Shown here piece by piece: positions 9,103 through 19,202 of a stretch of DNA of 64,000 nt (positions are counted from its first letter, which is position 1; each line of letters opens with the position of its first letter). A program made the position numbers and the translations under genes. A model generated the notes under the pieces. That model did no database searches, was not told the origin of the DNA, and was given only the letters and a program-made list of their open reading frames with translations. The stretch lies in contig CP124529.1 of NCBI GenBank assembly GCA_029953615.1, forward strand, positions 5,544,494 through 5,608,493, read 5' to 3'. The DNA is from Pseudomonas putida. Lineage in GTDB: Bacteria; Pseudomonadota; Gammaproteobacteria; Pseudomonadales; Pseudomonadaceae.

Positions 9103-9906
9103 ATGAAGAATCTCCCTGAGCAAGACTACGAGAAGGGCCACGTCGATGCCCAAAAGTCTCCACCACCGAACGAACTATTCCCGCAGGTTGACGCGCTTGG
9201 GTTCGACACGCGCTCAGATACAGGTAATCCCATCGTTGACATCGCCTCTCCACTGCTCGGCTTGGTCATTCGCCTGGAAGGCACCGAAAAGTACGAGCAC
9301 GTCGAGCCGCTGTACGCCCACGTCAAGACCATGATCCACGGCATGGTCGAGGAAGTGCGCCAGCTTGAGCACTGCGATGAAGGTGACCGCGTGGTGTTCT
9401 CCTACTGCCTGTGCTGTGTGGTCGATGAAGCGGTGATGGCCACGCCCTGGGGACGTGACTCGCCCTGGAAGGCACAGTCCCTGCTCAGTGCTATCCACCA
9501 GGAAACCTGGGGCGGCGAGAAATTCTTCAGTGTGCTGGAGCGCCTGCTGGAAGCGCCGGAAAAGCGCCGCGACCTGTTCGTGTTCCTGTTCTGGTGCCTG
9601 GCATTGGGTTACCGAGGCAAGTACGCCAACCAGACCAATGGTGATCAGGAGCTGGAACTCTGGATGGCGCGTCTTCGCAAGCGGATAGTGGAGCTACGCG
9701 GCCCCAAAGCCCCCTCACAACGGTTGACCGACCCTTTCACCAATGTGGCGCCCCGCCACTATCGCATGAATCGCCAATTGCCCTGGTGGACACCGTGGGC
9801 CGTCATGGGCGTGTGCTGTACCGCCCTCTATGTGTATTTCACCAGCAGACTCAACGGCATGACCGAACAAGTTTTGGCTTCGTTGCAAACACTATTGCAG
9901 CCATAA
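9103..9906 (+). CDS. tssL: TssL, T6SS inner-membrane protein (DotU family)
   Basis: TssL (267 residues) is the DotU/IcmH-like partner of TssM. The cytoplasmic helical domain has the LLGLVIRL segment, the CLCCVVDEAVMATPWG motif, and FFSVLERLLEAPEKRRDLFVFLFWCLALGYRGKY split over the hook region. A single C-terminal membrane helix lies near residues 226-246 (WAVMGVCCTALYVYF). No peptidoglycan-binding (OmpA-like) extension is present, so another protein would anchor the complex to the wall. It lies in one operon with tssF. Confidence 0.92.
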   Translation: MKNLPEQDYEKGHVDAQKSPPPNELFPQVDALGFDTRSDTGNPIVDIASPLLGLVIRLEGTEKYEHVEPLYAHVKTMIHGMVEEVRQLEHCDEGDRVVFSYCLCCVVDEAVMATPWGRDSPWKAQSLLSAIHQETWGGEKFFSVLERLLEAPEKRRDLFVFLFWCLALGYRGKYANQTNGDQELELWMARLRKRIVELRGPKAPSQRLTDPFTNVAPRHYRMNRQLPWWTPWAVMGVCCTALYVYFTSRLNGMTEQVLASLQTLLQP

Positions 9907-10002
9907 CTTCGGCCCGGCCGGACTGACTTGACTCAATAGTCACTGCGTCTCCGGAAGCAGCAAGTACAGCTGCATCCATAAAAAAGATAAGCGCTGCATT
10001 TG

Positions 10003-10030
10003 GCGAAACTTCCTACGCGATTCTAGGAAG
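10003..10030. promoter_or_regulatory. Inverted repeat upstream of vgrG
   Basis: The 242-base gap between tssL and vgrG holds CTTCCTA (10009-10015) and TAGGAAG (10024-10030) arms around an 8-base spacer, and the left arm is part of a GCGAAACTTCCTAC element resembling the one upstream of tssF. It could be an operator for a T6SS regulator. This is inferred from symmetry and position only. Confidence 0.35.
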
Positions 10031-10148
10031 CTACTGCGGCGACCTGGAAGGGATTCCTCGCTACGGTCTTGAGTGCACTTACGCCGCGCGTTTTATAGCG
10101 CGTTCGGCTCCATGAACCTGCCCGAAAGGATGAACAGCAGGAGTCTGC

Positions 10149-12891
10149 ATGAGCAACTTGAACGATGTGCGTTTTACCTTCAGCACGCCCGCCGACGAGG
10201 CAATAGCATTTGACGTGGTGTCCTTCGAATTGAAGGAAGGGATCAGCGAACTGTACCGACTGACCCTTGAATTGGTCAGCGAATCGGACGACGCCGACTT
10301 TGCCACCCTCCTCGACCAGCCCGCCGCTTTGACCATCTGGCAACGTGATGAGGCGGTGCGCCATGTGCACGGCTTGATCAGCAGCTTCGAGCAAGGCAAG
10401 ACTGGCCACCGCCGCACCCGCTACCGCGCCGTGATCGAACCGCAACTGGCCCGCGCCGGCCTGCAATCGGACTGGCGGATCTTCCAGCACCGGCCAATCC
10501 CGCAACTGCTGGAGGACCTGTTCCGCGAACGCCAGTGGGGCACGTTGACCCAGTACATGGTCAACCCGCACCAAAGCCGCGAGTTCTGCGTGCAGGCCGG
10601 CGACCTGGACCTGGATTTCTTCTGGCGCCTGTCGGCCGAGGAAGGTTTGATTTCAATCTTCGAGCACAGCGAAGGCAGCCATGGCCTGATGCAGGCAGAC
10701 AGGATCAACCAGTTCGGCAGTCTGGAAGGTGAGCCGGTGCTGTACGTCGCCAACCGTGGCGGCACCGAGCAGCAGCCCTGCCTGCACCACTTTGCCTACC
10801 GCGAGCAAGTGCGCAGCAGCCGCCAGGTCCAGCGCGACTACACCTTCACCCACCCGCGCTACAACCATGAGCACACCATGTTCCCTCGGGAGATGGGCAG
10901 CCAAAGCAGCGATTACGAACGTTACGACTACCCCGGCCGCTACAAGCACGATAACGCTGGCAAGCCATTCACCCAGACCAAGATTGATGCGTTGTTCAGT
11001 GATGCGCGCGTGGCCGAGGTCGAAGGTGACGATGCCCGCTTGCAACCGGGTATCGCCTTTCAGCTGACCGGCCATGCCCGAGAGGACATGAACATCCTCT
11101 GGCGCCCCCTGCGCATCACGCACACGGGCCGCCAGTTCACCGCACTGGAAGAGGACGCGGCTGAGGCCGAGGTCGGTACGTCCTACACGTCGACCGCCAC
11201 CCTGATTCCGGCGCAGGTCGAATGGCATGCTCCCGCCCGCCCCAAACCTGTGATCGAAGGCCCGCAGATGGCCAAGGTGGTCGGCCCGCCGGGTGAGGAA
11301 ATCTACTGTGACGAGCATGGCCGTGTGCGGGTGCAGTTTCCCTGGGATCGCTTCGGCCAGGACGACGACAAAAGCTCGTGCTGGGTGCGGGTCACCCAAG
11401 CCTGGGCCGGTGCGACCTGGGGCCACATGGCCATTCCGCGCATCGGCCAGGAAGTGGTGGTCAGTTTCCTCAACGGTGATCCCGACCAGCCGATGATCAC
11501 TGGGCGCAGCTATCACACCGTCAACCGCCCACCATACCGACTCCCCGAATTCAAGGCGGTGAGCCCGATTCGCAGCAAAGAGCACCACGGCAAGCGCCAT
11601 AACGAATTGCGGCTGGACGACACCACCGGGCAGATCAGCGCCGCCTTGATGAGTGATCACGATCATTCGGCATTAAACCTCGGCTACCTGACCCACCCCC
11701 GCCACTTTGGCGGCAAGCCTCGTGGACAGGGGTTCGAGCTACGCACCGATACCCACGGTGTGGTGCGTGCTGGTGGTGGGCTGCTGCTGACGACCGAAGC
11801 TCGCGCTCGCGCCAGTGAACACCATACGGACCTCGCCGAAACCGCCGAGCGCCTTAAAACTGCTCAGGAGTATCACACCACCTTTGCCAATGAAGCCCGC
11901 GACCACCTCGCCCAGGAAGGCGGCGATCAGGATGAAGTGGGCGACGCCCTCAAGGCACAACACAGCGCTATTCGCGGCAGCGGCGGCAACCCTGAAAGCA
12001 ACCGTTTTCCTGAGCTGGCCGACCCGCACCTGGTGCTTGCCAGCCCAACCGGAATCGCCACCAGCACACCTGAATCAACCCATATTGCCAGCGGCGAACA
12101 CCTGGGTTTGAGCACGGGTGGCCACACTAGCATGGCCATCGGCAAACGCTTGCTGATCAGTGCTAGCCGTGGCGTGCGGCAGTTCGTGCAAAGCATGGGG
12201 TGGCGTTTGGTGGCCGCTTCCGGCGACATCGATCTGCGCGCCCTGAAAGACAACATCAATTTGCTGGCCAAGCTCAAGGTCAGCGTCACCGCCGAACGCA
12301 TCACCCTCAGTGCCAAGGAGGAACTGGTGATCCAGGCCGGAGGCAGCAGCACAACCTACAACGCGGGCGGCATCGTGCATGCCACGGCGGGCCAGTACAC
12401 CGCGCACGCGACTGACTTCATCTACAAAGGCTCGAAGAGCGAAGCAGCAGCGTTTCCCGACGAGATCAAGGCGGGCCAGGGCAATCTGGAATCTGTTTCA
12501 GCACTATGCGAGCCGCCATGCCTACGAGATGGCGGACTACCGCGTCGAAGATGCATTGGGTCGGGTGTTTACAGGAAAGCTGGATAGCGAGGGATTCGCT
12601 AGCGTGGCCGGGCTCGCTGCTGGACCGGCCAAGGTGACATTGGGCAAGGATCCGACTGACACATGGTCGCCAGCGAGCGAGATCAAAGAGCCTAGCGATG
12701 CTGCAGTTAGTTCGAAAACCGCTGAGCTCGCAGCCAGGGCGGTCGAGCAGGTTGCAACTGCAGTCCTCTCGAATGCTGCATCCCCCAATTCCTCGATAGC
12801 CAAGGGGCTGCTCAACCAACCCCTTGTGAACCGCGCCTCCGAAGAACTGGAGACCTTAGTCACCGCCGCCGCGGGGAAAACACGACTATGA
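10149..12891 (+). pseudogene. vgrG: VgrG/TssI spike protein, C-terminal part frameshifted
   Basis: VgrG forms the trimeric T6SS spike and carries effectors. The open frame from 10149 gives an 812-residue protein ending at 12587. It has the gp27-like base (residues 1 to about 340), the gp5-type OB fold (around GRVRVQFPWDRFGQDDD and the IGQEVVVSFLNGDPDQP stretch), and the DUF2345 needle. At about 12492 an extra T switches the frame. Removing it restores NLELFQHYASRHAYEM, a transthyretin-like tail and a stop at 12889-12891, for a total of 913 residues. That stop overlaps the ATG of the rhs gene (ATGA), which supports the longer form as the original. As written the product loses about 133 residues, probably the Rhs/effector docking part. 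Confidence 0.87.
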
Positions 12892-15800
12892 CCGCACCTT
12901 CCACACGTCCACACGAGACGGCCGTCGCACCTATCAGAGAGATCCCCCCGGAAGACATTGAAGAAAGTGCGAACAATGTTGACCTCTGGCTCAGGCAACT
13001 CAGCGAAAACAGGCTGACCCTCGCCGATCTGAAGATGGCGGCTGAGTTCATTCCCATCGCTAACAACATCATGGCGGCTGTAGACGCCGTCAGCGATTTG
13101 ATCACGCTCGCAGAGAACGAAAACAGAACGCTGCTCGACTGGGTCAGCCTCGGCATAAACCTGATAGGCGTAATTCCAGTCCCGCCCGTGATGGCCTTTG
13201 CAAGAAAGAGCCTAAGACCTGCCCTGCACCTAGCCAAGCAGCAGGTCAAAGCAAATCCGAAAGCAGCAATCGGCGAAACCATAGTAACCGTTCTGACCGG
13301 ACACTTGAACGCGACAATCCTCGGCGAGCTGGAGAACTTCGTCGCCTTCGCAGAAGCCGAACTGTCGCAAATGCTTGCGAAATGCGGCGCGTCTGCGAAG
13401 ACATTGATGCTTACGATCGCCAAGGGTATCGACGACTTCCTGAAAGGACAGCTGAAGCATGCGCCGGCAACCAAAAGCGACGATCTATCGTGGCTGGAGG
13501 AGATTGCAAAACATGCGACGCTTCCGCTGGAAGTCGCTACCGTTGCGGCGCTCAATAGCTTATCGAGACTGATCCCCCCTTACATAAAAGCAATTGGCTT
13601 CAAATACGTTGCATTACTTCGACACCTTGCTACCGAGGTGGAGCGAAATCTTAAGGACCTTGGCAACGCTCAAGTAACCAACAGCATTGGCCACATCCTA
13701 TTAATGCTGCGAAACGCCGCTGGGCGCAAACGTGCTCAGCTCAATACCAGTGTTCCTCCAACCGGCATAAGGCAAGCCAGAGGGGTTAGTCGTCAGAACG
13801 AACTGGGCGCGATCAACAGGCAGCCTGGCCCGAGGCAGGATGCAAAGCCCGAGAAGAATGGCGCCTGCGCTAGTACATGCCACAACATCACTTTCGCGCG
13901 CGGCTCTGAACAGTTAATTCACACTGATTTTACGCTTCCTGGACCCTTTCCAGTTTCGTGGGCGCGCAACTACCGATCCAGTCAGTCCGCCCTTGATGGT
14001 GGCCCATTGGGTGCACGATGGATATCTCCGTTCACCGTCTACTTTGAAGTCACCGATGAAGCACTGTGCTACCAGGCTGCCGATGGTCGCTCCCACAGCT
14101 ACCCACTGCCCAAAGTCGGAAAATTCCACCATGACCCCGTTGAAGAAGTCGTACTCGTTCGGACGGGCGAGCGAACGCTCTCACTCGCCAGAGGACATGC
14201 GCTCGAAGAGCAGTATGAGCGGGTCGGCGACGTTTTTAGACTCATCCGCATGCGCCAGCGCGGCGGAGCCAGCATTGCCCTTCACTACGAGCATTCGCAT
14301 GAAGGAACCCAGGTCCTCTCTGATCTGCTGACCTATCAGAACGACCAGCCCCATCAACACATCCAAACTCTAATTGATCGTACTGGACGCATCGAGAGCT
14401 TGTGGTTGATGAAGGCGGGAGAGCCGGTTCGGCAGCTGGCAGCCTATCGCTACAGCGACGAAGGAGACCTGACAACTGCTCTTGATGAGCATGGCAGGCA
14501 GTGGAACTACGAATATCGGCACCACTTGATCACTCGGTACACCGACAGGACTGGCCGGGCGATGAACCTGGAATGGCTGGGTGAAGGACCGGATGCCAAA
14601 GCCGTCCACGAATGGGCAGACGATGGCAGCTATGAGGTGCGCCTGGAGTGGGACAAGCACATCCGCCTTACCTACGTCACGGACGCCCTGGGCAACGAAA
14701 CCAAGCACTATTACAACATTCAGGGCTACACCTATCGCATCGTCCACCCCGACGGCAACGAGGAGTGGCTGTTCCGCGACGATGCCATGAACGTGGTCCA
14801 ACATGTGCACCGCGACGGCAGCGTTGACCACTATGCCTACGATGAGCGCAGCAACCTATTGCAGCACACGCGACCAGACGGCACCTCGGTCCACCACGCC
14901 TACGATGACCTCGACCAACGCTTTAAAACACGGGATGCCGAGGGGGGATTATGGCGGTATGACTACGACCAACGCGGCAACATCATCGAAGCCATAGACC
15001 CACTGGAGAACAAGACCCAGTACACCTACAACAGCGACAACCTGCCCATTGCCATCATCGATGCCAACGGGGGCGAGAAAAAGCTCACGTACAACCATGA
15101 CGGTCAACTGGCTAGCTACACCGACTGCTCTGGCAAAACGACTCAGTGGAAGTACGACGCGCTCGGCCAACTCACCAAGCTTATCAACGCTGCTGGTGAG
15201 GTAACCGAGTATCACTACGCCGCAGGGCACCTCACCAGTGTCGTCCATCCGGACCAGACCCGAGATCGCTTCGAATACGATGCTGAAGGCCGGCTGCTCA
15301 GCTTCACCGACGCCCTGCATCGCCGTACGCGCTGGGACTATAACGAAGCCGGGTTGATTCATCAGCGCCACAACCCCAACGACGCCACCCTCACCTACCA
15401 CTGGGACAAGCTCGGCCAGCTGGTGCGCCTGCGCAACGAGAACAACAGCGAAGCCACCTTCGCCTACGACCCCGTAGGCCGTTTGCTCAAGGAGACAGGC
15501 TTCGACAAGCAAGCCACCGATTACCTATACGACAACGGCAGTGACCTCCCCACGCGCCGCCTCGATGGCGACCGCATCACGCACTTCGACTACGACCCCA
15601 TGGGCCGCTTGGTCGAAAGCAACGCTGGGCAGCGTGGCGGCAAAGAGTGGGAAACCGAAACCTTCGCTTACGACGGGAACGGTAGACTGCTGCTCGCCGA
15701 GAACAAGGACTGCAAACTGCAGTGGTTCTACGATCTTGCGGGCAACAATACCCGTGAGCACCAGCACTTCAAGTACATGCAGCAGCCCAAGGTCGCCGTA

Positions 15801-17351
15801 TTCACCCACGAATACGACGCCCTGAATCTGCGGGTTGCCACCACGCGGCCGGATGGCCATAGGGTCAGTTGGCTTACCTATGGCAGCGGGCACCTGCTTG
15901 GCCTCAAGTTCGATGATCGCGAACTGCTCAGCTACCAGCGCGATGACCTGCACCGGGAGATTGGCCGCGAACAAGGCAATGGCCTGGTTCAGCGTCAAAC
16001 CTGGACCGCGAATGACCAACTGCTCGAACAGACCCTGGCGCCCCGAGGTGCTACCAAGCGCATCGCGGCTCGCAATTATCGATACGACGAGAGCGGTCAG
16101 CTTACCCACGTCAACGATCTGAACCGGGGTGACACGTACTACCGATACGACCCGGTGGGCCGACTGCTCGAAGCCACCCACAACTACAGCAAGGAGACAT
16201 TCGCCTTCGACCCGGCGAGCAACCTGCTGGACCCCGACGCGCCGCCTGGACCGAACCCGCACTCGCCGCGCAAGATCAACGACAACGTGCTACGCAGCTA
16301 CTGCGGCACGCAATATCGATACGATGAACGTGGCAACCTGCTGGAGCGGATCGAGAACGGCAAGACAGGTCATTTCACGTGGGACCTCTACAACCGGCTG
16401 CGGCGTTATGAAGATGATCGGCTGATCGTCAGTTTCGCCTATGACGCATTGGGCCGTCGTCTATACAAGAACTCACGCGCCAAGTACCGGGATCGGCCTC
16501 AGGCAGGGCCATTGTGGAACGAGAACGCTCGACGGCAGCGGGATGAGGAACTGGGCTGCGGATTCACCTGGTTTACCTGGGACGGCGACACGCTTGCCAC
16601 GGAGTGCCGTGATCAGAAGGAACGGGGTGGCAGCACCACTCACTATGTGTTTGAGCCAGGGACGTTCATACCTGTAGCTCAAGCTGTGACCAATACTGTC
16701 TTGGACCTCCTACCACAGCCCCTGTATGGAGATCATTACAGCATCGATAGAGATCCGATCTGGCTGCACAAGCCCAAAGCAGGGCCGATTGAAGCGTTTG
16801 TTTGGTATCAATGCGATAAGCTCGGTACGCCTATGGAGCTGACTGACGAAGATGGGCAGATAGCCTGGAGCGGAGCCTTTAAAGCGTGGGGGTTTGCTGA
16901 AGAGGTGCGGAAAGACGCAGTTCAAGCAGCTAAATTTGGGAATCCGCTACGCTTCCAGGGGCAATATTGTGATAACGAGACAAAACTACATTACAACCGT
17001 CATCGCTATTACGACCCCGAAATTGGCCGTTTCGCCGGAAAAGATCCGATAAGATTTTTGGGGGGAATAAATATATATCAGTACGCTCCCAACCCAACTC
17101 AATGGATCGACCCCCTGGGTCTTGCTCGCTCCGGCCAATGGGTTGCCGTGGGAAATGGGCGGATTAGAATAGATCCACCACACGTTGAAAACACAGACCA
17201 ACAAGTCCATGCTCATTGCCAGTGCAAGAGCAGAAAAAGAGAAGTCGTTGTAAACATGGATGGTTCTCAGAGCCATAAATCACGCGGAAGCACCACTGAG
17301 CTCACGCGAACCGAGAAAGATTTCCTTAGAAATAAAGGATTTAACCTATGA
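12888..17351 (+). CDS. Rhs-family T6SS effector with small C-terminal toxin domain
   Basis: A 1487-residue polymorphic toxin. Residues 1 to about 310 form an alpha-helical N-terminal region with hydrophobic stretches (IPIANNIMAAVDAV, LGINLIGVIPVPPVMAF) and no PAAR motif. The RHS entry domain (DUF6531) starts near CHNITFARGSEQLIHTDF. About 25 YD repeats follow, then the RHS core ending RYYDPEIGRFAGKDPIRF to NIYQYAPNP, with DPLGL (1408-1412) as the likely self-cleavage site. The last 75 residues are the toxin: HxH (VHAHC), then VVNMDGSQSH, then a basic helix ending at the C-terminus. I cannot assign its activity; a compact nuclease is a guess. GC content drops over this tail, as usual for swapped toxin tips. 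The start overlaps the vgrG stop and the stop overlaps the next gene. Confidence 0.9.
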   Translation: MTAPSTRPHETAVAPIREIPPEDIEESANNVDLWLRQLSENRLTLADLKMAAEFIPIANNIMAAVDAVSDLITLAENENRTLLDWVSLGINLIGVIPVPPVMAFARKSLRPALHLAKQQVKANPKAAIGETIVTVLTGHLNATILGELENFVAFAEAELSQMLAKCGASAKTLMLTIAKGIDDFLKGQLKHAPATKSDDLSWLEEIAKHATLPLEVATVAALNSLSRLIPPYIKAIGFKYVALLRHLATEVERNLKDLGNAQVTNSIGHILLMLRNAAGRKRAQLNTSVPPTGIRQARGVSRQNELGAINRQPGPRQDAKPEKNGACASTCHNITFARGSEQLIHTDFTLPGPFPVSWARNYRSSQSALDGGPLGARWISPFTVYFEVTDEALCYQAADGRSHSYPLPKVGKFHHDPVEEVVLVRTGERTLSLARGHALEEQYERVGDVFRLIRMRQRGGASIALHYEHSHEGTQVLSDLLTYQNDQPHQHIQTLIDRTGRIESLWLMKAGEPVRQLAAYRYSDEGDLTTALDEHGRQWNYEYRHHLITRYTDRTGRAMNLEWLGEGPDAKAVHEWADDGSYEVRLEWDKHIRLTYVTDALGNETKHYYNIQGYTYRIVHPDGNEEWLFRDDAMNVVQHVHRDGSVDHYAYDERSNLLQHTRPDGTSVHHAYDDLDQRFKTRDAEGGLWRYDYDQRGNIIEAIDPLENKTQYTYNSDNLPIAIIDANGGEKKLTYNHDGQLASYTDCSGKTTQWKYDALGQLTKLINAAGEVTEYHYAAGHLTSVVHPDQTRDRFEYDAEGRLLSFTDALHRRTRWDYNEAGLIHQRHNPNDATLTYHWDKLGQLVRLRNENNSEATFAYDPVGRLLKETGFDKQATDYLYDNGSDLPTRRLDGDRITHFDYDPMGRLVESNAGQRGGKEWETETFAYDGNGRLLLAENKDCKLQWFYDLAGNNTREHQHFKYMQQPKVAVFTHEYDALNLRVATTRPDGHRVSWLTYGSGHLLGLKFDDRELLSYQRDDLHREIGREQGNGLVQRQTWTANDQLLEQTLAPRGATKRIAARNYRYDESGQLTHVNDLNRGDTYYRYDPVGRLLEATHNYSKETFAFDPASNLLDPDAPPGPNPHSPRKINDNVLRSYCGTQYRYDERGNLLERIENGKTGHFTWDLYNRLRRYEDDRLIVSFAYDALGRRLYKNSRAKYRDRPQAGPLWNENARRQRDEELGCGFTWFTWDGDTLATECRDQKERGGSTTHYVFEPGTFIPVAQAVTNTVLDLLPQPLYGDHYSIDRDPIWLHKPKAGPIEAFVWYQCDKLGTPMELTDEDGQIAWSGAFKAWGFAEEVRKDAVQAAKFGNPLRFQGQYCDNETKLHYNRHRYYDPEIGRFAGKDPIRFLGGINIYQYAPNPTQWIDPLGLARSGQWVAVGNGRIRIDPPHVENTDQQVHAHCQCKSRKREVVVNMDGSQSHKSRGSTTELTRTEKDFLRNKGFNL

Positions 17352-17608
17352 TCAAGCTTGACGAAATTAAAGCCTGGGGCACGGAACCCGGTAGTGACAA
17401 ACTCTTAAAGCTGGACGAAATATCCATACTTGCATCTGCAGCGATGATCCGTACCCTTGGTGTATTCCTAATCAATGCAGCCTACGAGATGGAGACTAAC
17501 GACGTCGAGCACGTCCACCTTCAGGATTTTTCGTCAAATTTCTCATATGACCACCACGTCGATATAGTTTTGACCGATAAATTCAAGGTTAACTCAGACC
17601 CCATCTAG
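17348..17608 (+). CDS. Candidate immunity protein for the Rhs toxin
   Basis: An 86-residue protein whose ATG overlaps the rhs stop codon (ATGA), the standard place for the cognate immunity gene. It has no signal peptide and no membrane segment, so it would act in the cytoplasm and the toxin target is probably cytoplasmic. It is acidic, with a hydrophobic core helix (LGVFLINAAYEME) and an HVHLQDFSSNF strand-like segment. The pattern reminded me of small Imm families with an H-x-H-L-Q-D segment, but I cannot name one securely. The function is inferred from position. Confidence 0.7.
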   Translation: MIKLDEIKAWGTEPGSDKLLKLDEISILASAAMIRTLGVFLINAAYEMETNDVEHVHLQDFSSNFSYDHHVDIVLTDKFKVNSDPI

Positions 17609-17786
17609 GTGCGCTCCGACCACCAAGATGGTTGCGGGGCCACATACTTCTAGTACAGCCCTAGGTGGCATCCGCGCAAGAGCGGCTCCGATGAATACTG
17701 CGGATGACCACCGAAACAATAAACTGATCCCAAGGATCATTCGCTCTAAGCTAACTACCAATCACCATCAACATAGGTTCAGGCAC

Positions 17787-18051
17787 ATGAAAAAGATCGT
17801 TCGACTCGGCGACTCATCCGACCACGGAGGAACGGTCATTGACGCCATTGCCCACACCAACCTCAACGGTAAACCAATGGCTGGCAAAGGCAACATGGTT
17901 TTCTGCCCTCTATGCAAAGGCGAGTTTCCCATCGTCGAGGGCAGTGACACCTACCGCGTCAACGAGGTGCCCGTCGCGCTGGATGGCATGAATGACCGCA
18001 TGCGGGGCAAGCTTGATTGCCAGCGCCTCACACGGCAGTGTCCATAGCTGA
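17787..18051 (+). pseudogene. PAAR-domain T6SS tip protein, frameshifted near its end
   Basis: PAAR proteins cap the VgrG spike. The ATG at 17787 gives MKKIVRLGDSSDHGGTV, then a GKGNMVFCPLCKGEFPIVEG segment typical of stand-alone Pseudomonas PAAR proteins. At 17988-17995 there is an exact tandem ATGAATGA. As written the frame ends at 18047 with an odd tail. Deleting one ATGA copy restores TACGASLIASASHGSVHS and a stop at 18051 (86 residues), including the conserved second Cys-Gly motif. The 4-base duplication therefore destroys the third part of the PAAR fold. Confidence 0.8.
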
Positions 18052-18187
18052 GCCAACTCGGCAATTGGAGCAGGCGAGCAACAGACATCCCAGCAGTATT
18101 GTCTGTTGCCGCCGCTCCCGGCCTCCGATCACGACCTGATCAGTCTTACTCGTGTGCCGTTGGAAGGTGACCCGACGATGGCTTCAA

Positions 18188-19170
18188 ACGGAAGCCGGGC
18201 AATGAACCTGGAATGGCTGGGTGAAGGACCGGATGCCAAAGCCATCCACGAATGGGCAGACGATGGCAGCTATGAGGTGCGCCTGGAGTGGGACAAGCAC
18301 ATTCGCCTTACCTACGTCACGGACACCCTGGGCAACGAAACCAAGCACTACTACAACATTCAAGGCTACACCTACCGCATCGTCCACCCCGACGGCAACG
18401 AGGAGTGGCTCTTCCGCGACGATGCCATGAACGTGGTCCAACATGTGCACCCCGACGGCAGCGTTGACCACTATGCCTACGATGAGCGCAGCAACCTGCT
18501 GCAGCACACACGACCAGATGGCACCTCGGTCCACCACGCCTACGATGACCTCGACCAACGTTTTAAAACACGGGATGCCGAGGGGGATTATGGCGGATAC
18601 GACTACGACCAGCGCGGCAACATCATCGAAACCCAGGATCCGCTGGAGAACAGAACCCTCTACACCTACAACAGCGACAACCTGCCCATTGCCATCACCG
18701 ACGCCAACGGTGGTGAGAAAAAACTGGCGTACAACCGCGACGGGCAGCTGATCAGCTATACCGATTGCTCGGGCAAGACCACTCAATGGAAGTACGACGC
18801 AGCGGGCCAACTGGCCAAACTGATCAACACCGCCGGTGAGGTCACACCAGTACGAAGCGGGCCAGCTGGTGCTACTCGTCCACCTGGACAAGACCTGTGA
18901 GCACTTCGAGCGTGACGCCGAAGGCCGCTTGCTCAGCCATACCGATGCCCTTTACCGACGTATCCGGTGGACCTACAACGAAGCCGGGTTGATTTATCAA
19001 CGCCACAACTCCAATGACACCACCCTCACCTTTCACTGAGAATAGCTCGGTCAGCTCGTGCGCCCGCACAACGAGAACAACAGCAAGGCATTCGTTTACG
19101 ACGGCAACGGCAGGTTGCTACTCGCTGAGAACAAGGCCTGCAAGCTGCCGTGGCTCTATGACGCAGCCTG
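18188..19170 (+). pseudogene. Decayed rhs fragment, partial copy of the upstream rhs core
   Basis: From about 18195 the DNA is almost identical to rhs positions 14556-15215 (same AMNLEWLGEGPDAKA segment and following YD repeats). It then shows small deletions around 18845 and resumes as ERDAEGRLLSHTDALYRR. It carries two nonsense changes near 19037-19046 (Trp to TGA, Lys to TAG relative to the intact copy). A deletion then joins a NENNSKA segment to FVYDGNGRLLLAENKACKL, skipping about 200 bases of the parent. There is no start, no core end and no toxin tip. It is a relic of a second rhs gene or of a displaced tip, and could serve as recombination substrate. Confidence 0.88.
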
Positions 19171-19202
19171 ACTCGCCACTGCGCCATTTGCGAAACAGCA
19201 CA

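Noticed and set aside
12492-12495. Programmed frameshift in vgrG
   Set aside because: No slippery heptamer or downstream structure is visible and many unrelated genes in the window show the same kind of break.
18188-19170. An intact second rhs gene
   Set aside because: It has stops, deletions, no start and no toxin tip.
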